Assembly (NCBI GenBank): GCA_015146655.1 | Contig: VKHL01000019.1 | Coordinates: 1 to 64,000, forward strand | DNA: 64,000 nucleotides | Direction of reading: 5' to 3' | From: Ochromonas danica | Lineage: Eukaryota; Sar; Chrysophyceae; Chromulinales; Chromulinaceae | Position numbers and translations under genes: made by a program | Notes under the pieces: model-generated | Database searches by the model: none | The model's input: the letters and a program-made list of their open reading frames with translations, nothing else | Told to the model about the DNA's origin: nothing | In this document: positions 8,587 through 17,325 of the stretch, piece by piece | How positions within the stretch are numbered: position 1 is the first letter of the stretch | Layout: each line of letters starts with the position of its first letter

Positions 8587-11544
8587 CTATTTCTGCACTG
8601 CTGTCTCAATCCAGGCTTGTTCTGCAGCACTTGCTCTAGTAACATTGGCCTTTGTCAGCGCAATGGGACTGTGCAGGTAAACTGCCGCCTCTCGACTTTT
8701 GTCCACTTTAGGCTTCACTCGTTGAGCCATGCCAACTTCAAAGTTACGCAGCGATGCCCCAAGGGTTCTACGCCCTGGAACTACTAAATTGCTGCTAAAC
8801 AGAGCCTTTGATAGATATAAGGCATCCAGAAGCGCTTGATTCGCCCCCTGGCCTTTAAATGGAGACATCGGATGCGCGGCATCTCCAATAAGAGTGACGG
8901 CTGACTCTGCGTTGAGGCAGGGAACACCTGTCCCTTCAATATTACGGTCATAGACAGGATGACCATGAATCAAACTCTCGTCAGCATTCTCTATCATCGC
9001 TAACAACGTGGGATCCCAGCCAGCACAGCGGCGCAAAGCCTCGGCTTTTAGTCGACGACCGACTGGCTCTGAGCAGCGCTCTCCCACTCCCCCCATGCTA
9101 CTCATCCGAAATGCTTCTTCTTCCGTCAAGGGGAAGGAAAGCTGCCACATGGAGTGGTCGTTGTCAAAGGGCATCGTAAAGACCCTTGTGCTACCATCCA
9201 GCCATTGCCTCTGACACAAGACTTTGCCATCTCGACTACTTTTGATATTCACTATTCCTAATACAACCATCAGGTTTAAATACGTTAAGTCCAGAGGTCG
9301 CCTTGATTCCTCTGTAGCAGAACTTCTCGCTTTAGCCAGATACAGCTCATCGGCTATTTGTCTCCTCACCCCAGAGAAGATTCCGTCAGCACCGACCAAG
9401 GCACTTAATTCAAAGGATGTTTGATCGGCAAACCGAACCTCCACTCGCCCACCACTCTCCTCAAATCTCGCAAACCGTTTATCCCAATGAATGCGCCGAC
9501 TGTCGATCTTGTCCAACATGAGCTCTCTCAGTCGTTGTCTGGGGATATGAATGTTGTGGCGAGACAGTACCTTCCTAGCATCATTAGCACCATGGTCCAC
9601 CCATTTCCGATCATACAAGCGGCCATCCAGCTCCTCTTGGGATGTCTTTGAGCAGGATGTTGACGCCAAGGCCTCTAAACCAACAGCCACACCGTATGCA
9701 CCCAGCGGATGGCCGTGCTGATCGTAAGAATAGTGACCTAATGACGTGGCGCTATTAGCCAAGACTGAAGAGGACAACTCAAGCTCATTCAATGCCATAG
9801 AAGCTTGTTGGATGGTAAGAGCGTATCCTTGCTTGCGAAAGGCGAAGCTGTTGTCTCGTTCGAAGAGGAGATAAGGCATCTTTTGTTTCTCCAGCGCGAC
9901 TGCCAAAGCACATCCAGCAATACCACCTCCCACAATGCCAACAGGTAGAGGAGCACTGCTATGAGCAAAGAGGCCATAGTTCACCGATGAGTCGCTGGAA
10001 GAGTCTTTCATCCCTTTATCGCCGTCGCCTTGGAGGTCGAAGTCTTGTTTGATCCACAGACCCTGTAGAACAGCATCTGAAGAGACATTAGGGGCAGGTA
10101 GAGACTCTGCCTTAGCTAGAGCGAAGGCATGAGTCCTTCTTCTTTCTTGAGTAGCCCATAAAGGGAAGTACTTCATAAGGTGGAAGCCAGACTGCTGCAA
10201 CGAATGTTTCCAAGAAGTGAGAAATGTGGTCTGGTTGTACAAAGCATCTATACTCGATTTGCCACGTCCAAAGACACTATCCTTCTCTATTATCAAGAGT
10301 ATACCTGCCATATGAGGGTTCTCATTGGAAGTGGCTGGGCTAGAGGGAGGAGGAGGTGAGCGAAGCAGCGCACGAGCCGTGGCGATCATTTGCTCGCGCT
10401 TATCCGGTGAAGGAAGATAAGACAAAACTAACGACATAGTTACAGCATCAAATGACTCTGCAGGTAACTGCTTGACTCGTTTAAACTGAGGGTTTTGTGG
10501 GTCGACTTCAATGATCGGCAAGGAATCTTTTTCTCCCACCTGCAACTTGAGAAAGTCACACTGATAGACTGAGGGATCTCCAGGATACAAATCTACAGCT
10601 GTAACATCCAAATTACTACCACATGGACCATTTTGTAATGGGTTATAACAACTTCCAACGTCTAGCACTTTGATCTTACGATTGTACGGCTGGCCATTAG
10701 CAGAGGCCTCACCGGGTACAAACATCAGATTGCGCGTCAGATTCAAAGCTGTTCGACAAGGCTTTACTGCGGGAGTCGCATTGGATAGTAGTTTAATGTA
10801 ATACTTCATAGCACCACCATTCATGAAATAGTTGACAATGAAAGTCGCCATCCAGTCGTTGGCTTCTTTCACCCAAGATTTCTGTCCCATTGCCACAGCT
10901 GAGTCCGCATATCCTTTCAAGGCATCCTCATCTGTCATTGCACTATCCCAAGGTAGCTCTGTCAAGCGGCGATGATGTTCAATTATGCTGCTAAAGATAG
11001 CCTGTCCCTCCTCTGCATGGGCAGTGAGGGCTGAGAAGAGACTGTCCATTTCCGCCTCACCACTCGCTACCTGTCGAATATCTTCAGGTGGAAAGACAGA
11101 AATAGCCTTTGAGAGGAGGCGCACAGCTCGATCAAGATTCGCATTAGAGGAGATGACGTCTTTGTCCTGGAAGAGGCGGCGCACCAATTGCTCGGCCACG
11201 TCGGACGCCTCAGAGGCATAGACTGTCTTCTCGAAGACTTCTTGGACATTACTACGAATGGCATTCTGAGCGAAGTCAACTAATCGTGGGGATAGATGGC
11301 TTGTCACAGGGTCCGTGCTGGGTGAGGATGGTGACGAGGTTGTACTGCACAACCTCCAAGACCTCTGAAAGATGTTCAATGAAGAACTTGGACTTCTCAA
11401 AGAACTTCTCAGTTTCGGAAGGGTTTGAATAACTTGAAAGGCACTTATTCGCATGATAAAGGTTAGTATGAGGAGGAATGGCCAGGATAACTGCATGAGA
11501 CGACTTGGATGGAAGAAGTGCAAGGAGACGATGCCACCATCCAT
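8587..11544 (-). CDS. SAMTOR/BMT2-like methyltransferase fused to an FAD-dependent monooxygenase
   Basis: A single uninterrupted frame encodes about 985 aa from the ATG at 11544. The ATG at 11496 gives a cleaner signal peptide (MQLSWPFLLILTFIMRISA then FQV) and fits a candidate promoter motif only 9 bp before 11544. Residues 80-460 match SAMTOR/BMT2: LDVGSCYNPL (SAM-binding loop), SVYQCDFLKLQ, FDAVTMSLVLSYLPSP, ILLIIEKDS, and the family's end motif in GLWIKQDFD. After a Ser/Gly-rich linker, residues 510-985 form an FAD hydroxylase: GIVGGGIAGCALAVAL (Rossmann), LVGADGIFSGVR (DG motif) and LIGDAAHPMSPFKGQGANQA (GD motif). The FAD part resembles plastid epoxidase and salicylate-hydroxylase-like enzymes; its substrate is unknown. 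The Phe after the signal suggests plastid import. No stop or intron signal separates the halves. Confidence 0.85.
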   Translation of the reverse strand: MDGGIVSLHFFHPSRLMQLSWPFLLILTFIMRISAFQVIQTLPKLRSSLRSPSSSLNIFQRSWRLCSTTSSPSSPSTDPVTSHLSPRLVDFAQNAIRSNVQEVFEKTVYASEASDVAEQLVRRLFQDKDVISSNANLDRAVRLLSKAISVFPPEDIRQVASGEAEMDSLFSALTAHAEEGQAIFSSIIEHHRRLTELPWDSAMTDEDALKGYADSAVAMGQKSWVKEANDWMATFIVNYFMNGGAMKYYIKLLSNATPAVKPCRTALNLTRNLMFVPGEASANGQPYNRKIKVLDVGSCYNPLQNGPCGSNLDVTAVDLYPGDPSVYQCDFLKLQVGEKDSLPIIEVDPQNPQFKRVKQLPAESFDAVTMSLVLSYLPSPDKREQMIATARALLRSPPPPSSPATSNENPHMAGILLIIEKDSVFGRGKSSIDALYNQTTFLTSWKHSLQQSGFHLMKYFPLWATQERRRTHAFALAKAESLPAPNVSSDAVLQGLWIKQDFDLQGDGDKGMKDSSSDSSVNYGLFAHSSAPLPVGIVGGGIAGCALAVALEKQKMPYLLFERDNSFAFRKQGYALTIQQASMALNELELSSSVLANSATSLGHYSYDQHGHPLGAYGVAVGLEALASTSCSKTSQEELDGRLYDRKWVDHGANDARKVLSRHNIHIPRQRLRELMLDKIDSRRIHWDKRFARFEESGGRVEVRFADQTSFELSALVGADGIFSGVRRQIADELYLAKARSSATEESRRPLDLTYLNLMVVLGIVNIKSSRDGKVLCQRQWLDGSTRVFTMPFDNDHSMWQLSFPLTEEEAFRMSSMGGVGERCSEPVGRRLKAEALRRCAGWDPTLLAMIENADESLIHGHPVYDRNIEGTGVPCLNAESAVTLIGDAAHPMSPFKGQGANQALLDALYLSKALFSSNLVVPGRRTLGASLRNFEVGMAQRVKPKVDKSREAAVYLHSPIALTKANVTRASAAEQAWIETAVQK

Positions 11545-11552
11545 CCTCACCT

Positions 11553-11563
11553 CTTAAGTTAAC
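11553..11563 (-). promoter_or_regulatory. Candidate promoter motif GTTAACTTAAG
   Basis: One copy of the recurring motif in the divergent interval, on the strand of the SAMTOR-monooxygenase gene, 57 bp before its ATG at 11496. Function is inferred only from recurrence near gene starts. Confidence 0.35.
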
Positions 11564-11573
11564 ACCCCCCAAA

Positions 11574-11581
11574 AACGCGTT
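11574..11581. promoter_or_regulatory. Palindrome AACGCGTT in divergent promoter
   Basis: An eight-base palindrome containing ACGCGT, between the divergent starts at 11544 and 11699. ACGCGT is the core of the yeast MCB cell-cycle element; the equivalence here is speculative. Confidence 0.3.
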
Positions 11582-11698
11582 GGGAGAAAGCTGAAAGTGT
11601 TTCTGACACGTCACTCAGGCAGCGGCATCAGCGCTCCAGGTAAGGAGAGGAAACAGAATTGAATACCACCAGGCTTGCCAACAGAACATAAAGCAATC

Positions 11699-14371
11699 AT
11701 GCAAACAATACCGCTCTTTATAATACTTATGAGCGTTCAACTCCTCTTCTCCAGTTGGGCGTATCGCTTCTCTCTAAGTGCTTCAAAATATGCAAGAACA
11801 AGTCGACTACTGATGTCAACAGATGTCAAGAAAGATCGCAACCTGGTGAATCAGGTTAGTAGTGCCTCAATAGCCTCTGCTGCTGCTGTAGCGGCGGCTG
11901 CAGTCAACGCTGCAGTGAGCATGCGCCCGCTTTCGGCACCGGATGGTTCGAAGACCTTCGTCTTCAAAGATGGCGCTGCCGCCAATCGCACTGGAAAGGT
12001 GGATGAAGTCGGTTTGCCGCTAATTTATGACAAGGAGTTAATTGAAGCTTATTGGAAGAAGCAAGGCTCTGCTCTATCTCGTCGATGGACGGAGTTCCTG
12101 GGCTATTCTGTGCCCTACCTCACCAAGGTCATAACCATGGTGGTTTCTGGCGGGTCTGAGGAGCTTAAAGCCAATTCTGGAGTCTTAGCGAAAGATGCTA
12201 GGTTAATATTTGAGAAGTTGGGGCCAACCTACATCAAGATGGGGCAGATGATGTCTGTGAGACCCGACGTGTTGCCCGCCGAGGCCATGCAAGAACTGAA
12301 GGCACTGCAAGATTCTGTGCAGCCTTTTGACACTCCCACGGCTGTCGGTATGATTGAAAAAGAACTTGGTGCTCCGCTAGGCCGTTTCTTTAGTGAAATC
12401 TCTGTTGAACCGGTTGCTGCGGCCTCATTAGCGCAAGTTTACAAAGCGAAGTTGGTTTCTAATGGGGAATGGGTTGCTGTTAAAGTTCAGCGCCCCGGCG
12501 TGTTGGAAGTTGTGTCAAAGGATTTATACGTTTTGCGCCGAGCTGCAGAAGTATATCAAGGTCTAATGGAGAGGTTTGCACCTCAGCAACGAACAAATTA
12601 TGTTGCATTGCTCAATGAATGGGCAGTTGGTTTCTACACCGAATTGGACTTTCTAAACGAGGCGGCGAATCAGATCCGATTAAAGGGATTGCTGATCAAA
12701 GAAAACGTGACGGGTGTTTATGTTCCAGAAGTCTACAAAGATCTTTGTACTCGTAGGCTGCTGGTGAGTGAATGGGTTGACGGTGTCAAACTGTCCGATT
12801 GCCCTTCAAATGTTATTGCAGATCTTATTCCAGATGCTCAGGAGGCATTTCTGACCCAATTATTGCAAATTGGGTTCTTTCATGCGGATCCTCACCCTGG
12901 AAATCTTCTTTATCTCCCAAACCCTCGAGGCAAGGCTAGGATCGCATTGCTCGATTTTGGTTTGGTAGCGTCAGTTACTCAGCAAGACATGGATACCATG
13001 GTATCAGCTCTGATTCACCTGGCAAACAAGGACTATACGAGCCTTGTGGATGATTTCATCGCTTTAGATGTTTTGCCAATGGATTGCGATCGCAGCAAGG
13101 TCGTTCCTCTGATGGACAAGGCGCTCACTCCCTATGTCAAGGGGGGTGGAGCAAAAGAATATGAGAAGGAGCTAAGACGTATATACGGTCTTGATCAACC
13201 TGGTGGTATGCGTGGTGGTTTCCAAGCTATGACTCAGGACGCCATAACTGTCTTCAATGACATTCCCTTCTCAATCCCTCCGTATTTCGCGCTACTCGGT
13301 AGGGCCATTGTGACATTGGAAGGGGTGGCATTGTCTGGTAATCCGCAATATGGTATCGTTATGGAGTCATATCCTTTTGTTGCGCGAAAGCTATTGCGAG
13401 AAGACAGACCAGCTATCCAGCGTGCTCTTCAACAGGTCCTGTACAACAAAGATGGCCTGCAAGCCAATCGTTTGTCGGTTCTTCTCAACTCTGCCCTGGG
13501 AGTGGTTGCCCATTCTTCAGATGCTTTCGTAGATTTTGATTCTTTGCCAGAAGATGGTGTGTCTTTGAAAGATTCCATCAAGTTCCTATTGTCCCCGTCT
13601 GCCTCGTCTCTGCGCAATATTCTAGTTAAGGAGGCTGTCCTTGCTATCGACATTTTGGCAAGACAGGCAACTCGCAAAGCATTTTCGGTCTGGATGGATC
13701 GCCTTCCCAGACCACCTTTCTTTCTCAAGAATCTGTTTCCACGGCCTCAAGATGTGGCTTTACCTTTTCTTGTTCCAGTCGAAGGTGCTTTCCCTTCAGA
13801 TAGCAATAAACTTGACAAATTGCGCTTGGACCAATTTACGCCCATTCTTGCCACTCCCTCGGAGATGGTCGAGGCTGGGGCTCCAAAGCTTTCTCGTGAG
13901 GAAGAGTTGTATGCTCTTTCTCTTTCTGACCTTGCTCGACAAACCCTTGGTGAAAACATAGCCAATATTGTGAGCGGAACTGTTCTGGTGGACCAACTTG
14001 CCGCTGGTAGAGCATTGGTGGCCTTTTCTGTGCTTTTGGATGACCAAGGTGTAAGGGATTGGTTGAAAGAATCCCAACTAGCTACTTTGTATGAGAGAGT
14101 GTTAAAACCTCTCCAGCGTGTGATCTCCTTCACGTCCGCGGGGGCCGTCCGAGGAAAGAGCTCTCTTGGAAAGGCTGATGAGAAGCACAACGACGACGTT
14201 GGCAAGGAAATGTTGGAAGCCGTTGAGGGGCTGTCGAGTGTTGAGCAAACAATCTTGCGGGAAACTGTTGAGGCCGTGCTTTGGGGGGCTGCTCAACGCC
14301 TCTTGGAGCGGCTGCATCCTTTGGCTAATCGACCTAGCGCATGGGAGCAAGCACTGGCTGAAGCTCAGTAA
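11699..14371 (+). CDS. Plastid ABC1/UbiB-family atypical kinase (ABC1K)
   Basis: Single exon, 890 aa from the ATG at 11699. MQTIPLFIILMSVQLLFSSWA followed by YRFSLS fits a signal peptide plus aromatic plastid motif. ABC1 signatures in order: KMGQMMSVRPDVLP (KxGQ), AAASLAQVYKAKL (Ala-rich loop replacing the Gly-rich loop), VAVKVQRPGV (ATP-binding Lys), FHADPHPGNLLYLP (catalytic loop) and LLDFGLVASV (DFG). The long C-terminal region of about 400 aa is typical of plastid ABC1K1/3-type proteins, which in plants affect prenylquinone and tocopherol metabolism in plastoglobules. The exact substrate is not inferable. It is divergent from the SAMTOR-monooxygenase gene with a 155-bp shared interval, so co-regulation is possible. 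Confidence 0.93.
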   Translation: MQTIPLFIILMSVQLLFSSWAYRFSLSASKYARTSRLLMSTDVKKDRNLVNQVSSASIASAAAVAAAAVNAAVSMRPLSAPDGSKTFVFKDGAAANRTGKVDEVGLPLIYDKELIEAYWKKQGSALSRRWTEFLGYSVPYLTKVITMVVSGGSEELKANSGVLAKDARLIFEKLGPTYIKMGQMMSVRPDVLPAEAMQELKALQDSVQPFDTPTAVGMIEKELGAPLGRFFSEISVEPVAAASLAQVYKAKLVSNGEWVAVKVQRPGVLEVVSKDLYVLRRAAEVYQGLMERFAPQQRTNYVALLNEWAVGFYTELDFLNEAANQIRLKGLLIKENVTGVYVPEVYKDLCTRRLLVSEWVDGVKLSDCPSNVIADLIPDAQEAFLTQLLQIGFFHADPHPGNLLYLPNPRGKARIALLDFGLVASVTQQDMDTMVSALIHLANKDYTSLVDDFIALDVLPMDCDRSKVVPLMDKALTPYVKGGGAKEYEKELRRIYGLDQPGGMRGGFQAMTQDAITVFNDIPFSIPPYFALLGRAIVTLEGVALSGNPQYGIVMESYPFVARKLLREDRPAIQRALQQVLYNKDGLQANRLSVLLNSALGVVAHSSDAFVDFDSLPEDGVSLKDSIKFLLSPSASSLRNILVKEAVLAIDILARQATRKAFSVWMDRLPRPPFFLKNLFPRPQDVALPFLVPVEGAFPSDSNKLDKLRLDQFTPILATPSEMVEAGAPKLSREEELYALSLSDLARQTLGENIANIVSGTVLVDQLAAGRALVAFSVLLDDQGVRDWLKESQLATLYERVLKPLQRVISFTSAGAVRGKSSLGKADEKHNDDVGKEMLEAVEGLSSVEQTILRETVEAVLWGAAQRLLERLHPLANRPSAWEQALAEAQ

Positions 14372-14486
14372 ATATGACTGAGCTGCTTGTAGATAGTTGT
14401 ATTTAGTGTCATGCCCGAGATAGTTAGGAGTTGTTGTGATGGTCTCTTTCTATTTACAATTATACTAACCAAAATCCATTACATTA

Positions 14487-15083
14487 TCAGCGCTGCAACG
14501 AGAAGCTAACAGATGCTCGCAAGTCAGGGCCTAGTGGAACAATAAATCCAGAATCTGTTGGTTGGCACTTCATCCCGCTTTCTCTCTCGAAGTCCTCCAA
14601 CATGCGAATGAAAAGGCGGAAGTTGGCCGTCTCGGAGGGACAGGAAGCAGTTTGAAGCCATTCCCCCACCGAACCTTTCTTTCGAATGACTTCTCGGCGA
14701 TTAAGAATCTCCGCAGGATCGTACCAGGTTTCTTTTTGCTCGTCTCTGACAGCATCTTCTCGTTTGCTGGGTTGTGGTTGTTCCAATACATCGTATAGGC
14801 GGTTGTAGTCGATGAAGCCTTCGCTTTGACCTTCGCTCTGCAACAAACGACTGAGATGTGCCATTTCCCTCCTAGAAACTGATTCAGGTCCAAATATCTC
14901 CATGAGCACATCTTCTAAGTCTGCGATGTGGATGATGCCGTCATTGTTCAGGTCCATTGTTTCACATTTGCTCACTATCGTAGAAATCTTGACATTTTTC
15001 CGTTTAATCTTCCCCGCCAAACCTCGAAGAGATGGGTCAATTGGAGCAGTTCCTTCTTTCTTTCCTTGAAGACTGTGTGACAT
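14487..15083 (-). CDS. EF-hand protein of unknown function
   Basis: Single exon, 198 aa with ATG at 15083. One good EF-hand loop is visible near residues 44-55 (DLNNDGIIHIAD: Asp, Asn, Asp, Gly and Ile in canonical places), followed by a helix and a second degenerate loop region (QSEGFIDYNRL). The C-terminal half (WLQTASCPSETANFRLFIRMLEDFERESG) has no domain I recognise. The protein has no signal peptide and no membrane segment. It converges with the ABC1K gene and diverges from the Na+/H+ exchanger across a promoter with two TTAACTTAAG copies. A calcium-responsive or cytoskeletal role is possible but not shown. Confidence 0.75.
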   Translation of the reverse strand: MSHSLQGKKEGTAPIDPSLRGLAGKIKRKNVKISTIVSKCETMDLNNDGIIHIADLEDVLMEIFGPESVSRREMAHLSRLLQSEGQSEGFIDYNRLYDVLEQPQPSKREDAVRDEQKETWYDPAEILNRREVIRKKGSVGEWLQTASCPSETANFRLFIRMLEDFERESGMKCQPTDSGFIVPLGPDLRASVSFSLQR

Positions 15084-15167
15084 AATGACGTAATCTATGT
15101 TTTGCTTTTGTTTTTGTTTTTGGAAAACGAAGTCAAACGGCCGGCTGCCAAATCTCCAGATCTGAAG

Positions 15168-15199
15168 GTTTAACTTAAGACAGTGGGGTTTAACTTAAG
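15168..15199 (+). promoter_or_regulatory. Two tandem GTTTAACTTAAG motifs
   Basis: Two identical 12-mers at 15168-15179 and 15188-15199, 20 bp apart, lie 62-93 bp before the exchanger ATG (15261) and 85-116 bp before the divergent EF-hand ATG (15083). The spacing is about two helical turns, so both would face the same side of the DNA. Confidence 0.4.
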
Positions 15200-15260
15200 A
15201 GGAGAATCCCATTGTCCTGTATTGATTCATCTTTTGCTAGTCTATTTGTTATTATTCATC

Positions 15261-17111
15261 ATGACAACAAATGGCGATATTGCCCATGAATTTGGGGCTT
15301 TAAATACTTTATTACTTGTGATTTTACTTGGTATCTGTATCTTTTTTGCTTATTTTGTGAAGAAGAATTCTTTATACTATCTGCCAGAGTCAGGTGTGAC
15401 AATTCTGGTGGGGATGGTCGTGGGGGCGTTAGTCAAGGTGGCCTACCCCTCCGTGGAAGAAATCAACTTCTTAAGCTTTGAACCTGAGCTCTTCTTCTTC
15501 CTTCTCTTACCATTGCTGATCTTTGAAGCAGGTTATTCCTTGAAGAAAAGAGATTTCTTTGCTAATTTCTGGACCATCTCTTTGTATGCTGTCTTTGGTA
15601 CTATCATCTCCACCTTTGTCATTGGATATACCATCTATTGGGCAGCTTTGATTGGCTTGGTGGACTTACCTACTAGTTCACCATTGGAACCCTTGATCTT
15701 TGGAGCCTTGATTAGTGCTGTGGACCCCGTGGCTACTTTGTCTATCATGGGCAACCCGGAGTTGAACTGTGAGCCATTGCTCTACTCCTTAGTCTTTGGA
15801 GAATCCGTTCTCAATGATGCCGTGGCAATTGTCCTCTTCAAAACCTTCATGGCATCCTATGAGTCTGGCAGGCAGTTCTCCGCGGAGGCACTGTATGTCA
15901 TTTTCAGCGATTTCGCCTATATCAGTTTAGGAAGTGTTTTGATGGGCGTCTTTATAGGTCTTGTCTGTTCTTATCTTTGCAAACATACACAGTTACGAGC
16001 TTACCCAGAATATGAGATTTCTCTGTTGTTCCTCTTTGCCTATGGATCGTATGCCTTCTCTGAGGCGCTTAACCTCTCGGGCATTTTGAGTCTTTTCTTC
16101 AATGGGGTAGTCCTCTCACATTATAATAGTTACAACCTATCTCCTATCTCACAGGTTACAGCACATAATATTTTCAAATCTCTTGCCACACTAGCTGAGA
16201 GTTTTGTGTATCTGTACATTGGCATGGGCATCTTTACTGGTCGCTTCAAGCATTTTCATTTCACTTTCTTTGCGATTTGTATCTTGGCCTGCCTGCTTGG
16301 AAGAGTTGCCAACATCTTTCCCCTGTCATTTCTAGCAAACTGCGTGCGTCGGCAGCAACCAATCCCTCTTCGCATGCAAGTTGTCATGTGGTTTTGCGGT
16401 CTACGTGGAGCTATTGCGTTTGCTTTGTCGCAAAACATGCCCTTTGAGCATCGTGAGCTTTATAGCTCTACCACACTTCTTGTGGTGATTGCCACAACCA
16501 TTGTCTGTGGAGCATTGACGGAGCCTATGATGTCAGCCATGGGTATGCGAGTTGAGAAACAAGATCCGCGCAATGGACTGGTGGTCAATGCTGGATCTAC
16601 TACAACTGCTTCTTCTGTATCCACATCTCCTGCAATCACTGGGAATCAGATAATGTCGACTGGAAGTAGCACGAGCACTGTGAGCAGCAAGAACGGAAAT
16701 AGCTCTTTGAGCAGCAGCGACGGGCTTTTCCGAGCGATCACTGGAATCTTCCATCGCACCTTGGGTTATCGCGCTCAAGGAGTAGAGTTGACGCCACCTG
16801 ATCGCTCTCAGTACGAGGTATCTATCCTCTCTATCTCTCATTGTGCGCATGTTGTTAGTCATTGTGTTTTGCATGGTTATGTTGCACAGGTTTGTACCAC
16901 ACAGCATTCTGATGATGATAGCGATTATCAAGTTTCTGGGTCGTTATCTCCTTCCAGACAGTCTTTTATTACTCGTATCGAGACAGAAATTATGAGCCCA
17001 GTCTTCGGCGGGCCTCAGAAACGTGCCGGTGAAGCGAAAGAGGATGATGCGGATCTACATTGCGCAGTGAATGAAATTCTCCAAGCACAAAAAGGAGATG
17101 AACATGCTTGA
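15261..17111 (+). CDS. Endosomal-type Na+(K+)/H+ exchanger (NHE/NHX, CPA1 family)
   Basis: The first in-frame ATG is at 15261. About twelve membrane segments fill residues 10-430. CPA1 signatures: FFFLLLPLLIFEAGYSL (amiloride-region motif), ISAVDPVATLSIMG, FGESVLNDAVAIVLF (Asn-Asp pair of electroneutral exchangers) and FCGLRGAIAFALS. These are closest to the organellar NHE6/7/9 and plant NHX5/6 group, which set endosome and Golgi pH. The cytosolic tail is Ser/Thr-rich. An intron of 72 bases very probably occupies 16818-16889 (GTATCT donor, GCACAG acceptor); it is a multiple of three and lacks stops, so unspliced RNA would encode 24 extra Cys/His/Val-rich residues. Spliced, the protein is about 592 aa; unspliced, 616. 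Confidence 0.9.
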   Translation: MTTNGDIAHEFGALNTLLLVILLGICIFFAYFVKKNSLYYLPESGVTILVGMVVGALVKVAYPSVEEINFLSFEPELFFFLLLPLLIFEAGYSLKKRDFFANFWTISLYAVFGTIISTFVIGYTIYWAALIGLVDLPTSSPLEPLIFGALISAVDPVATLSIMGNPELNCEPLLYSLVFGESVLNDAVAIVLFKTFMASYESGRQFSAEALYVIFSDFAYISLGSVLMGVFIGLVCSYLCKHTQLRAYPEYEISLLFLFAYGSYAFSEALNLSGILSLFFNGVVLSHYNSYNLSPISQVTAHNIFKSLATLAESFVYLYIGMGIFTGRFKHFHFTFFAICILACLLGRVANIFPLSFLANCVRRQQPIPLRMQVVMWFCGLRGAIAFALSQNMPFEHRELYSSTTLLVVIATTIVCGALTEPMMSAMGMRVEKQDPRNGLVVNAGSTTTASSVSTSPAITGNQIMSTGSSTSTVSSKNGNSSLSSSDGLFRAITGIFHRTLGYRAQGVELTPPDRSQYEVSILSISHCAHVVSHCVLHGYVAQVCTTQHSDDDSDYQVSGSLSPSRQSFITRIETEIMSPVFGGPQKRAGEAKEDDADLHCAVNEILQAQKGDEHA

Positions 17112-17325
17112 CTTCATAGATTATCTGTATATACTGTAGCATACTTGAAAGTTATATTCTAATGGCCCATACATGGCAATCCATGCAGTCTAGTCTATGA
17201 TGTGTTTATTCCGTATTTTGTGATCATACATGTCTATTTTGCGGAGTTTCACAAGGCATGGTAATAATAGTTGGCGTAAGTTTCTCCTTCGAGAATGACA
17301 ATCTGAATCCAAACTGTTGACGGCG

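Noticed and set aside
16533-16931. Antisense open frame over the exchanger tail
   Set aside because: Low-complexity Ser-coding sequence read in reverse; no features.
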